Assembly: GCF_040712315.1 (NCBI RefSeq)
Contig: NC_134018.1
Location: 13,722,835-13,786,834 of the forward strand
DNA length: 64,000 bases
Reading direction: 5' to 3'
Source of the DNA: Castanea sativa
Taxonomy: Eukaryota > Streptophyta > Magnoliopsida > Fagales > Fagaceae
In this document: piece by piece, positions 32,900 to 44,551 of the stretch
Numbering within the stretch: the stretch's first letter is position 1
Layout: every line of letters begins with the position of its first letter
Notes under the pieces: generated by a model
Databases searched by the model: none
Told to the model about the DNA's origin: nothing
What the model saw: only the letters and a program-made list of their open reading frames with translations
Made by a program: the position numbers and the translations under genes

Positions 32900-35368
32900 A
32901 TGTCTGCCCAAGTCTCAGGGGCTCCATCCCAAAATGCCAAATCAGAGGTTGTTCGCCGAACAGCAAATTTCCATCCAAGCATTTGGGGTGACCGTTTCAT
33001 CAACAATACTTCTGAGGACAAGGTAACATGATTATTTGCTACCCTAGTTTATGAAGATTATGTAGTAAAATTTATAATATTATTAGTATTTTTTGTTACA
33101 ATATAATTATTTGTTCATGCAATTCATGGTGTAGGATATTCATTTACGTAAAGTAAGTGAAGTTGAAGAGCTGAAAGATGAGGTGAGAAACAAGATCTTT
33201 GCCTCTACGAGTCATCTTTCACAACAGCTGGGCTTAATTGATGCACTCCAGCGCCTAGGCGTCGCTTACCACTTTGAGAGAGAAATCCAAAAAGCTCTAG
33301 AACATATGATGTTGATGATCTCTACTTTTAACGACAAAAATGATGTTGATGATCTCTACGAAGTTTCCCTCAGTTTTCGACTGCTACGCCAAGAAGGATT
33401 TAAGGTTTCATGTGGTAAGACCCGAGTATGAATGATTTCTTCATGTAATAGCAAGTTAGCAACGTTTTTTATTAAATAAGTTTGGTTTTTGGTTTATAGA
33501 TGTTTTCAACAAATTCAAAGACGAAGATGGTCAATTCAAGGAAAGCTTGACCAACAACGTTGAAGCCATGCTAGCCTTCTATGAAGCTACACATCTGAGG
33601 GTGCATGGAGAAGACATTCTTGATGAGGCCCTTGAGTTCACTGCTACTCACCTTAAATCCACAGCATCCCTTATAGGCAATCCGTTGGCAGCACAAATAA
33701 CTCGTGCCCTAAAGCAGCCCTTGCACAAGGGCATACCACGGCTAGAGGCTCGGCGATACATTTCTATCTATGAACAGGATGCTTCACATAACAAAGTTTT
33801 GCTCAAACTTTCAATATTAGATTTTAATCTAGTGCAATCATTGCACAAAGAGGAACTTAGATATATCACAAGGTAATTAGTTCTAAAACTATGATCCAAA
33901 AAGACAAAGCAGGATTATTTTTAGACATGGTGAAGGGAATACTACATATTTTACTATATAAAGCGTGCAAAATGACGTGTTACAAATTATTTATAAAAAA
34001 AAATTAATTCAAACTTCATTTATTAGGTTGTTGAAGTGGTATACAGTAGTAATCATATTCTTGATACAACAATTAATTAATTTTTTGTAGTAAAATTTAT
34101 AGCAACCCTAACATTTTTCTATATATTTTTGGTTACTTACAATCAATTAATATTAATTGTTAATTTGTTTTATTCAAATGTTAGGTGGTGGAAAGATTTA
34201 GATTTTGCAACGAAGCTACCTTTTGCAAGAGATAGAGTTGTCGAGTGCTACTTTTGGATAGTCGCAGTGTACTTTGAGCCCCAATATTCACTTGCAAGGA
34301 AAATACTAACCAAAGTTATTTCCATGACATCCATTCTAGATGATATATATGATGTTTATGGCACACTTGAAGAACTCGAACCCTTCACTGAAGCAATTGA
34401 GAGGTTTATAGATTGAATTAATTAATATATATGTTATGACTATGATGTATAACGTCAATCTAACTTTTGTAATTGGTACATGATATTTTCAGGTGGGATA
34501 TTAGCTGCATAGATCAACTTCCAGAATACATGCAAATATGTTATCGTGCACTCTTTGATGTATTCGAAGCAATTGAAAATGAGTTGGCCAAGAAAGAAAG
34601 ATCATACCGTGTTAGCTATGCAAAAGATGCTGTAAGAGCCAAGCAACTTAACTTTTCATCTTTTTTGGTCAACATTTTCATGCTACGTACTTATTTCATT
34701 TATGTTGTTTAAACCTTAGATGAAACGTTTGGTTCGGGCCTACTTTGATGAAGCCAAATGGTTCCACCAAAATTACATCCCAACAATGGAGGAGTATATG
34801 CATGTTGCACTTAAAACCTCTGGTTACCCTATGCTCACCGCTATCTCTTTCCTTGGCATGGATGACATCGTTACAAAAGAGGCATTTGATTGGATCTTTA
34901 GCAACCCTAAGATCATTACAGCTTCATCTGTAATTGGTAGACTCATGGATGACATGAAGTCACATAAGGTATGCAATCAAAAAATCTTATCAAGTTTCAC
35001 AAGCTAGTGTGAGAGGTCTATTTCATATGTGTTTCCAACTTTCTACTTACCCTTTTGAAAAACTTTGTATTTAGTTTGAGCAAGAGAGAGGGCATGCTGC
35101 CTCAGCAGTCGAATGCTACATGAAGCAACATGGTGTCTCAGAACAAGTAGTCCATGATGAATTCAGCAGGCAAGTTACTAATGCATGGAAGGACATTAAT
35201 GAGGAGTGTATAAGGCCTACTGTTGTTCCCATGCCTCTACTTATGCGTGTTCTAAATCTTGCACGAGTAATAGACGTCATTTACAAGGAAGGGGATGGCT
35301 ACACTCACGTTGGAAAAGAGATGAAAGATAATGTTGCATCAGTGCTTATAGACCCAATACCACTATAA
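32900..35368 (+). CDS. Sesquiterpene synthase, TPS-a type (7 exons)
   Basis: Class I terpene synthase, expected to ionise and cyclise farnesyl diphosphate in the cytosol. Exons: 32900-33022, 33135-33414, 33500-33872, 34185-34403, 34493-34631, 34720-34968, 35075-35368. All introns are GT-AG, phases agree, and the spliced frame is 1,677 nt (558 residues), the normal length for TPS-a. The start codon follows AAAAAAT, and the protein begins [17 protein letters not shown] without a plastid transit peptide. Motifs: RR-x8-W at 19-29, RDR at 274-276, metal-binding DDIYD at 311-315, and the second metal site DDMKSHKFE at 455-463. The end (..LIDPIPL) is typical. It is apparently intact. Residues 99-105 (MMLMIST) are unlike the family and come from an out-of-frame repeat. 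The product (germacrene D, cadinene or other) cannot be read from sequence alone. No terpene cluster partner is nearby. Confidence 0.93.
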
Positions 35369-35377
35369 ATGGGATAA

Positions 35378-35406
35378 CAAAATAAATATCTTCATAAAGA
35401 ATAAAA
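35378..35406 (+). terminator. Poly(A) signal candidates of the terpene synthase
   Basis: AAAATAAATA and GAATAAAAG lie 10-40 bp after the stop codon, the usual place for a near-upstream polyadenylation element in plants. Confidence 0.45.
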
Positions 35407-35409
35407 GAC

Positions 35410-38230
35410 TTGAATAGGATCCAAGTCTGTTGATATTCTAATATATATGGGGCCCATTTATATTGAAGATAAAAGGAAAATCTTTGGGTTTTTTTTTTGG
35501 ATAAACTACTGGTTTCTTATTTAATAATGTAGCACAATGTTTATAATGATGATGGGATTTACAGTTGGTATATTTTTGTGGGAGATTATAATTATTGTGC
35601 CATTCTAGTGGGGGTGGGCACGTAAAGTTTATCAAGTTGTTATCTTTTGCTTCCCTACACTACTGTTTATTATATATTGTGAGGAGCCAGGGTAACTGAG
35701 AGGTTAAGGAAGCTCTTTGTAAACACAATTAGTACCGTTTGGTATAATAGAACCTCTAATGAAATAACAATAACTATACTTTATGAATAACCAACCCTTG
35801 TATAGTTGTGCTTTTATTCCAAAGAATCATTTTTTTTTCTTCTTATGAATAAGTATTATTTAAAATGAAAAATAATCATTCCTTATTAAAAACTCCTTAA
35901 TTAATAGTTATTCTTTAATCTACATAACTACTTCCACAAATGAAAATCAAATAATCCTTTTTAAATAGTGTGCTGCAACATATCAAAAAAAAAAATTGCG
36001 TACAACCATTATCCTCCTGGGTTTTGTTTATGCCATCAAGGCATCTATGAATGGAATCATCTTCTTTTCTTTAGAATCATCAACGAATGGAACCTGATAA
36101 TGAAACCCTTGATTTTTTTTCCCGGGGCTTTGTCATTACAATCTTTCTCTCATGAACATTGAATTTTTTTCCCTTTTTTTCCTTGTGTTGTGTTTATGCC
36201 ATACCGGTTATCTCATATACACAGTCAAGGAAATCACGGTAATCTTGATTTTTTATTTTTTGCTTAATATCACTAGATTGATTTTGTTTACATTTAAATA
36301 TTTTGTTTTTCTTACTTTACAAGAAGAAATTACAGTAAACTATAAACCCATTTGTGGCTAGGTTTCTTTTGACTTTATCACTTTATTATCTAACAGCGTG
36401 AAATACCCTCAGTTAGACCTCTTTAAACCATTACAAAAATAAATAAATAAATAAAAACCTCTTTAAACCAACTCAAAACAAAAAATACATTAAAAAAAAA
36501 AAAGATCGAAACATTAGAGTTTTGTAAAAATCACACAAACTATATCCCTATGCCATCCCCTGTTGTTTCTCTTCAAATCTCATATATCTATAACTCATCT
36601 TCAAAGACATCATGCTAAAAAATTAGCTATTTATCAAGCTCGTATCATTCAACCACAACTCGAGACATCTATGGGTAGAGATGGAGAATGAGCTCGGTTA
36701 ACAGAAAAGAGCAATAGTAAACATAAACAATCAAAGACCCACATGAAAAAACCTCAATCCAAAGTCCAAACACAAGGAAAATCCAATATCAAATATACCT
36801 CTAGAGCATAAGATGCTAGAGAGAGCAATCAATGAGACAGTCTTTTCCTTTTCATTCTTTCAAGTTCCAGATTAGCAAGTAATGATGCTTGAACCAGTGA
36901 GTGATCATCTTCATAAGAAATAGATGCATCTTTCTTTCTCTCTCTATGTTACCTACCCAAATGGAAGTTCAATTTGTTACGCAAAGTCTTATTCTAGAAA
37001 GCATCAGCAATTACAAATTGGTTCTATCATAGGAGGATGAAAGACTGGAAATGTTGTTGGGGAATAAGCTCAATCAACAAAAACAATCATGAGAGAAGAA
37101 AACTCAAGATAGAAGAAGAAGGCGAAGGCGTCAAAATTTGCTGATCAAAAAGCGTATTGGGGTACAGGCTCAAAGCATATGTGTGTCGCTTTTATTTTCC
37201 GTGTCTATATGAGATTTGAAGGAGAGACCGACAAAAAGGATGGAAATCTTATCTAATCACTTTAGTGGTGAGAATTTGAGAGGTTATGTGGGAGTAAGAG
37301 CAACCAAAATATCTATTTTATTTAAATATTTATTTTTTAATCTTTCTTTATTTTTCCTCTATATCTCTTTGTTTCTCTTCTTCTCTGTCTCTCTCTTATC
37401 TAAAGGTATGTTTGATTAGGATAATATTGAAAATTCTATCTCTCTCTTATCTAAAGGTATGTCTGGGATAATTTCAAAAATGATGAAAAAATGAGAGTGG
37501 AAAATAAGAGAAAAAATGAGTGAAAGGGGTTTTTTTTTTTTTTTTTCCTACTTTTAATTTTTTGGTTCTTCTTATTCCATTAGTTGGTTTTAGGTTTTTT
37601 TTTTCTTTTTGCGGGGGTGCTCATCTCACTTTTTGTCTTTTTGTTAATTTCTTTTGTTTTTATTTGTTTCTTCCATTCTCATTTTTTTTTCTTTTCCTTT
37701 TTTTTCTCTTTTTTTATTATTTGTTTTGGATCCTTTTGACTTGTGATAAAAAAAAAAAAGCGGAGTGCTTATACACATTTTTTTTTAATAACAAATGAGT
37801 ATAAAAAATGTTTTACTTTTTGTTTTATTTAATATGAACATAATTATAAATTTATACCAACTTTATTTTTCATAATTTTTCCTCTCTCTACTTTTCTTTC
37901 CTCCTAACCAAACACATATGAGAGAAAATTAATCCTCCTACTTTTCTATCTCGTCGAATCTAGTGAGATCTCGCCACATCCAGCAGAAATCTAGGCGGAT
38001 CTAATGAATTTTCACCAAATACTTACTAGAAAATGCTTGAAGTGAAAATTTTAACGGAAATTATTTTACACCATTCTTCCCTTATTTTACAGTCAACGCT
38101 GAAAATATTTTCAATTTGACTCAATTTTCGGTAACAACCAAACACACACTTTTACGAAAAAGCATTTTCAAAAGTGGTTTGAAGCCAGAACAAACACAAC
38201 CTTAATGGACAACAACTTTTCAAAAGATTT
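35410..38230. other. Intergenic, no gene seen
   Basis: AT-rich DNA with T-rich tracts (for example 37527-37548, 37688-37715) that create spurious Phe-rich frames. ATCTCTCTCTTATCTAAAGGTATGT occurs twice near 37387 and 37437 (57 bp period is only approximate). No coding gene, RNA or defined element is supported. Confidence 0.5.
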
Positions 38231-38264
38231 AGAGGGCTTCTATAGCAGGATTAAGCAATGAATA

Positions 38265-39475
38265 CAACACCACCCACTTACATGGGGTGATGATAAGATT
38301 AAGGTCGTGAATTACAACAATAGCGGCCAAAATGGGCAAATGCCCTTTTTGTGCAAAAAAACCAGCGTTCTGCCCTATTTCCCAAACTAATTAGGGAAAT
38401 GCTCCTGTTTTGAAACTCGATTTTGAGAAAATTGAGTTTTAATGTAAAACTAGATTTGTAGAAAATCGAGTATGGGGCAATCAGACGAAAAAAAAAATTG
38501 CATGGAACTTGAGTTCATGGAGCTCGAATTCTATGCAAAAACGTCGCTATAGGGCTTCCTGAACGCAGCTATATGATCAAACTTTAAAAAAAAATTAAAA
38601 AAAAACTTGCAAGTTTGATTGCTCCATACCTATAGCTTTTTTAAAGCCCTATAGTTGTGTTTTGAAGCCCTATAGTGGCATTTTAAATGGAACTCAAGTT
38701 TATCCATGAAAGTTTTTTTTTTTTTTAAGTTTGATCGCTCCATACTTATAGTTGCGTTCATGGAGCCCTATAGCGGCGTTTTAAAACCCTATAGCAGCGT
38801 TTTTGCATGGAACTCGAGCTCCATGAACTTGAGTTCCATGCAATTTATTTATTTATTTAATTTTGATCATATAGCTGCGTTCAAGGAGCCCTATAGTAGC
38901 GTTTTAAAACCCTATAACGGCATTTTTGCATGGAACTCGAGCTCCATGAAGTCGAGTTTCATGCAATTTTTTTTTAGAAGTTTGATCGCCCTATACTCAA
39001 TTCTCTACAAATCGAGTTTTACATTGAAACTCGATTTTGAGAAAATCGAGTTTCAAAACAAAGGCATTTCCCTACTTAATTTGGGAAATGGGGCAAAATG
39101 TTGGTTTTTTTGTGTGAAATGGGCATTTGCCCATTTTGGCCCAACAATAGCACTTTGGATGTGCTATACAGTGATGTTAACAATGAAGAGTTCAAGAAAA
39201 TCTCTACTAATATTGCAAAGGAAGCATGAACCATTCTACAGACCACATATGAAAGAACCAAGGCTATGAAAGATACTAAGCTTCAGAGGCTTACTAGTAG
39301 TTTTGAGGAAATTGGAATGGAAGAAGATGTGACCTTTTACTAGTTTTATGCTAAACTCAAAGATATTGTGAATTCCTCATTCAATCTAGGTGAGACAATT
39401 CCCAAACCAAAGGTTGTGAGGAAAATCCTTATGTCTCTACTAGAAAGGTATCAATACCGTATTTTGTTAGGCCCT
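38265..39475 (+). pseudogene. Copia-type gag (UBN2) fragment, interrupted
   Basis: WGDDKIKVVNYNNS is read just before 38325, and the frame resumes after the inserted MITE at 39142 with TLDVLYSDVNNEEFKKIS, then AKEA, TILQTTYERTKAMK, a stop, and FYAKLKDIVNSSFNLGE followed by VRKILMSLLERYQ. These match the UBN2 gag domain of plant Copia elements (usual forms AKEAWDILQ and FDEFYAKLNDIVN). In-frame stops replace Trp (AKEA-stop) and another residue (TFY-stop), and no zinc knuckle follows. It is a dead fragment with no LTR visible at this locus. Confidence 0.75.
38325..39141. mobile_element. Mutator-like MITE (817 bp) with 10 bp target duplication
   Basis: A perfect 10 bp direct repeat caacaatagc flanks the element (38315-38324 and 39142-39151). 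The terminal inverted repeats start GGCCAAAATGGGCAAATGCC at both ends and extend, with gaps, for about 150 bp (CTCGATTTTGAGAAAAT and CGAGTTTTACA are shared inverted blocks). A 9-10 bp duplication with long TIRs indicates the Mutator superfamily. The interior holds a 123 bp tandem repeat (starting about 38754 and 38877) containing CCCTATAG and the palindromic GGAACTCGAGCTCCATGAA. There is no transposase. It is inserted in a Copia gag fragment. Confidence 0.9.
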
Positions 39476-40184
39476 AAAATTTGCTGAAATTTTTAAATTA
39501 AGAATTTGGTGAACTTAAAGACAAATTTTTTTTTTTTGAACAAAATTCATGCCTTCTAAGTTATTGTGAAAATGTGAAAGTTATCTCTTTGAATCTTTCA
39601 TAAAAAAGGAATATTTTTGGTTTGATTTGATTTGGATATGTGTTAGAAAGACATTTTTCATCAAACACGTGTCATTCTTTGAAAATTCATTTAGTTTTCC
39701 ATTTTACTAGGCATATCCAAATTAAATTAGGCCCCTTTTTATATTGTGCTAATTTGCAATCAATTGTTACATATGGAGGGTCAGGATCATGCCATGTGGC
39801 TGATGGGGACAAGTATCCAAAGTTCTTGTATTTTCAAGAGATATTGCTAAGATCATGCTCAGTTTTTGCCTATGATGAGGCCAAGTGTCAAGGTTCCCTT
39901 GCTCCCCAAGTTTTGGCTCTCTCTCTCTGCCAATCGATACTCCTTACACACCAAATTTGATGGATTCATATCCCGTGCAATACCCTAAGTATTGCACGGG
40001 GTGCAATAGCTTTAATATCAGTTATGGATTAAATTTAATGCTCAAAAAAGTGACACGTCATATCTCCACGCTGGCAATCCGTGTGCTTCAATTTCTCTCC
40101 TATCTCTTCTCTTTTCACTCCAACAGTTTAGCTTTCCCAAATTTGAATTTCAGAAAAAAAAAAAAAAAAATCCTCTTGAAGATT
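39476..40184. other. Intergenic with a perfect 12 bp hairpin
   Basis: CCCGTGCAATAC, loop CCTAA, then GTATTGCACGGG, at 39972-40000. It resembles a Helitron 3' hairpin, but no CTAG end lies beside it. No gene is supported in the rest, which has a poly(A) run at about 40153-40170. Confidence 0.55.
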
Positions 40185-40659
40185 GTAAATCCATTGCCGA
40201 ATCTCCGTGGGCTTCAGCTCGTCCCACACCACCACCACCACCACCACTGGTGATGCTTCCTAGTCTAGTCTTCTCTTCTTTCAAGGTTTTCTCATAGCTC
40301 TCTCTCTTCTCATTGCACCCACACCACTGTCGTTGGCGGTGCTTATTACCGATGTCACCACCACTGGTGGCTACCAGGTCTTCCCTCTCTCCCTCTCAAA
40401 TTTATTTTCTCTTTTATTATTATTTTTTTTCGGTTTTAATTATTTTGATGACTAGAGCTGTATGATTTTGTTTGGGTTTGAAAAATGGGGGTTTTGGGTA
40501 TGGTTGAATGTGCTGTGATTGAATATTTGTTTGAGGTGAGCTTGTGTGTGTGTGTGTTGTGGTTATAGCTTTGGTTTGGATTTTTGGGTTTCAAATGAAT
40601 GGTGATTTTTGGGTTTCAAATGAACGGTGGTTGGATGGGTGTTTCCACTTCACAGACTT
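40185..40659 (+). repeat. Left arm of a 4.1 kb inverted-repeat structure
   Basis: Matches 43842-44320 in inverted orientation. Shared landmarks include CCGAATCTCCGTGGGCTTCA, the (CAC)n run, TTGCACCCACACCACTG, CACCGATGTCACCACCACT (varied), GTGTGTGTGTTGTGG and GGTTGGATGGGTGTTT. The arms are diverged by scattered substitutions, so the duplication is not recent. Long terminal inverted repeats suggest a Mutator-like element, but no target duplication was found. Confidence 0.8.
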
Positions 40660-42420
40660 GGCTTGATGTCAAAATGGGTTTTGATATGAGTCATTTTGTG
40701 TGTGAGTTTTTGAGTGAGTGAAATTTGTTATTGCCTTGCTTCTTTAGTGTTGTTGTTGCTGTGGCCTTTGAGTCCTCTATTATTGTTGCTGAAGGTGTTT
40801 GTCGAAATGCTTCATAGAGTTTTAGTTATCTCTTTGTATTCTGCCTTCTTTTTCTTTTCTTTTTGGATTTTTATGTTAATGTGATGCTAAAACTGTGATG
40901 TTATGTGTATGGAAATTGGATTTCAAGTTAGTGTGTTATCATTGAGAACTTATCTCAGGCTGACAGTAGACAAATTATTCTCATAAAAGCTATGATTTTG
41001 TATTCAAAATAGCACAAAAATGAAGAACTATTTATTTGTTAACTGCATTAAGTGGTCTGCTGGCTGCCCTAAGCTGTTTTAGCGTTGGATTTGGATCTAT
41101 TGGATTTGACATTTAGGAAATGTTGATACCAAATCTATGATTTCCCCTTTTTTTCCCCGTTCTTGATTTATTTGCCTAAGATCATACATTTCTTACTCCT
41201 TTTAGCTTCTTTTACTGAAATAGAGCTATGATTCTTAGCTTGATACTAATTTCTCAGTTTGAAATTTGTCACAATGGATCAGTTTTTTCTCATTCCCTAT
41301 ATTTCTATTGTGGTTTGAATTGCGAAATACACTAAAGGTGTTTGTGAAAATATTTGTTAGAAACTTTGAAGTGATGTTAAGATAATTTACTTGTATGTTG
41401 TGCAGTCTTGAGGGAGATTCGTCATGTTGAGAAATGTGCCAAGCTATTCTTTAAATTGGTTAATTCATTCAGGAGATTCATCTTGTGTAATGAAAAAATC
41501 AAAACAAATTGAAGTTTCGAATGGACTTGACTCGGCCATGGCATCATTCAGGGAATTCATCTTTTGCCTTCCATTGTTGCCATTGTATAATCAAATTGCT
41601 GTGCAAGTTGTATTTTCATGTAGTAACTGATTTTTTTGTGTTGATGAATAGATGAAATGTGAACAAATTTGTTTTGCAAATAGCATGTTGTGATGGAGTT
41701 CTACTATTAGCTTTTTAGGTCTTAATGCATTCCAATTTTTTATCTAGTCTAAATAGTCATTCTTGCTGGAGAGACCAACAGTTCTTTGCGTTTGAATATG
41801 CTTGGAACAAGTACTAAAAATTGGAGGATGACTTAAAAACACAAATTATATAAATTATTCACAGCCTCATTCTGGCTCTTCACCAAAAAGCCAATCTATA
41901 TGTTAGAATTTCTTGGAAATACTATTATTGCTCTATTCTGTCAAATTACAACTTTCGTGCTCAATATATTCTCTTGAAAACAAGAATTACATAACAAGTC
42001 TTCAAGGATGTTTGGCATATTTTAAAATCAATGGATCCAAGATGGAAGTAAACCACCAAAAAAAGAAAAAAAATAGCTTGATCCAAAAAAAGAACTAAAT
42101 TGTATAAATTACATTCTTTAATTACAAGGCCATAATAACATGATACAATAGACAATTTGTTTTCTACCATCATATTACCAAATTCCCATGTAATAACCAA
42201 AAAAAAGTTTCGCATGCTTCAACAATCTTATACGCCTACTTAATTGTAAATAAAATTTTGTGTCATGACCCTACTCATTTGTAAAAAAAAAAAATCACAT
42301 GCACTCATTTAGTTCCACACTTGGGGTGTCTCTTGCTTCTTGACTATGTGTACATTCCATCTAAAGCTTGCAATTTTCAATCAGCCCTAAAGATTTCTTC
42401 TTGTTGTTTCAATTATTGGC
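40660..42420. other. Loop of the inverted-repeat structure, left part
   Basis: Between the arms and the LINE fragment. A plus-strand frame at 41424-41630 (MLRNVPSYSLNWLIHSGDSS) has no recognised domain. No transposase motif is present. Confidence 0.4.
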
Positions 42421-42424
42421 AAAA

Positions 42425-42929
42425 AGGTTATCAAAACCTGAGATAGAGAAGTGGGCAGCAGTATCATGGGGGATTTGGAATGCACGCAATAAGTTTTATT
42501 TTGAGAAGATTTAAGCGGTCAAGCCCATCCCAAAGCCATTCTGGAAGGGGCTGTTGTTTTCTTGCATGAATACCAGAACCTTGTGGCTGCACAAAGAAAT
42601 TCTTGATACAGTGTGTCGGGTCCTACTGCTGCGTGCAGTGGGGTACTGCTGTTTTTTTCCTCTGCACTGGTTTTTCTGCACTGGGTAGCTGCTGGATTCC
42701 TGCACCGGATAGCTGCCGCCTGCAACGTGTGAGCTGCTGTTTTCTTATTCTGCACTGATTTCCCTCTCGGCACTGGGTTTAGTTGGCAGCACTAGTTTTA
42801 GTTTTGTTGTAGTTAGCTCCAACCGCATTTACTGTTTTGTTTCCCCTGACTGACCCCCAGGGTCTATACCTCTTTGTATACAAACTATATCAATAATATA
42901 TCTATCTTTACCTCAAAAAAAAAAAAAAA
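42425..42929 (+). pseudogene. LINE (non-LTR retrotransposon) 3' end with poly(A) tail
   Basis: EKWAAVSWGIWNARNKFYFE is coded from about 42445, then a frameshift, then AILEGAVVFLHEYQNLVAAQ. These match the segment between reverse transcriptase and RNase H in plant LINEs (the usual form is WN.RNK...E..Q). A roughly 300 bp non-coding tail with CTGCACTGG-type repeats follows and ends in a 15-base poly(A) at 42915-42929. It is 5' truncated, as LINE copies usually are. It lies in the loop of the inverted-repeat structure. Confidence 0.65.
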
Positions 42930-43841
42930 GATAATGGTAGTGCTACATAGAAGAGTGAAGGTAAATGAAACCAATAAGCACAACATCCTTCAAAGGGCAT
43001 GCACACCAGAAACACATAAGTGATACTAAAGCTTAAACCACAATTCACATACAATATAGCATATGAACTACAAGAATCTTTGATTGATAATCCCCTAAAA
43101 CCAGATATCAGATATTGATTTACCACAAAGTCTTACCACATTGATGCAGAACTATATATATATAAACGGATGCATGACTACATAGCAATTAGTTGTGACT
43201 ATAATCAGTTAAACTTCAAGGTTGTAAGTATAATTCTTCAACCATCAAGGGAAAAGAATAACATGTTTTCTCATGATGAAACTAAATTAGTTCAATGCCC
43301 AACAAATAACTTTACAAATTAAAACAAAAAGCAATGAGAACCAGTATCACTATCAAACTGCAATTGTTAATCTTTTGCAATTAAAATGACATCTTACTAG
43401 GTATAATATAAATTACAGAATTTTAATCTCTAATGTTTTATTTCATCAATCAATTAAAACAATAACCTTATAGTTCAAAATCCAAAGAAAAAAAAAACTA
43501 CTCTCTTAACAGCTGAAATAACATCCCCATTCAATGGGGTAAACAATGGTGAAAAACAGAACTACCAAAACACACATAAAACAATTATTTCTAAAAAATT
43601 ACATAACAAATTACCAAAACACACATACCGTAATAATGAAGAACAAAATCGCAAATATCAAGATGATCGACATATTATCAAACAAAAATAGTCAGCCAAA
43701 AAATACAATAAAACGTAAGGAAGCCATAGCATAATGAAGGGCAAAAGAAAACACTCCGCTCATTGAAAACACAACACACACACAATGATGATGATGATGA
43801 TGATGTCCTTTTCCTTCTCACCCTCCAACTTCCACAGGCAC
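42930..43841. other. Loop of the inverted-repeat structure, right part
   Basis: AT-rich and non-coding, with a (GAT)n microsatellite at 43783-43806. ACAAATTACCAAAACACACATA-type blocks near 43560 and 43610 repeat locally. No gene is seen. Confidence 0.4.
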
Positions 43842-44320
43842 GAGTCTGTAAAGTGCAAACACCCATCCAACCACCGTTCGTTTGAAACCCAAAAATCACC
43901 ATTCATTTGAAACCCAAAAATCCAAACTAAAGCTAAAACCACAACACACACACACACACAAGCTCACCATCAAACAGATATTCAATCACAGCACATTCAG
44001 CCATACCCAAAACCCCCCATTTTTCAAACCCAAACAAAATCACACAGCTCAAGTCATCAAAATAATTAAAACCGAAACAAAAAAAATAAAAATAAAAGAG
44101 AAAATAAATTTGAGAGGAAGAGAAGGGAGACCCGATAGCCACTAGTGGTGGTGACACCGATAATAAGCACCGTTAACGGCAGTGGTGTGGGTGCAATGAG
44201 AAGAGAGAAAGCTACGAGAAAACTTTGAAAGAGGAGAAGACTAGACCAGGTTGCATCACCGCTGGTGGTGGTGGTGGTGTGGGACGAGCTGAAGCCCACG
44301 GAGATTCGGCCATGGATTAC
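43842..44320 (-). repeat. Right arm of the 4.1 kb inverted-repeat structure
   Basis: Inverted counterpart of 40185-40659; see that entry. The hAT element begins only 230 bp further on. Confidence 0.8.
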
Positions 44321-44551
44321 CTCTCTCTCACATGCCAGCACACTCCTCCTACCCCTACCTCACTCACCACTACACAAGGACACACCCTGATAGTGTAAAA
44401 AAGGGAGCTAGGAGCCCCTCAAAAAAGATCCTCTTCTCATTTTTTTTTTTCCACTGCTTGGTAGAAGGCATTTCCTCTTCCTCTCCCTCATCTCTTTCCC
44501 ATTTTTTCCGTACATCACTCTCTCTTTCGAAAACCCACAGAAACCCAGAAA

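Noticed and set aside
32900..35368. Possibility that the terpene synthase is a pseudogene because no single long frame exists
   Set aside because: The breaks coincide with six GT-AG introns at standard TPS positions and phases; the joined frame has no stop.
37520..37798. Phe-rich frame that could be a membrane protein
   Set aside because: It comes from T-tracts; there is no start context, no homologue recognised and no splice structure.
43783..43806. (GAT)n run and other short direct repeats considered as CRISPR-like
   Set aside because: Simple microsatellites; no spaced constant repeats with unique spacers occur and the genome is eukaryotic.
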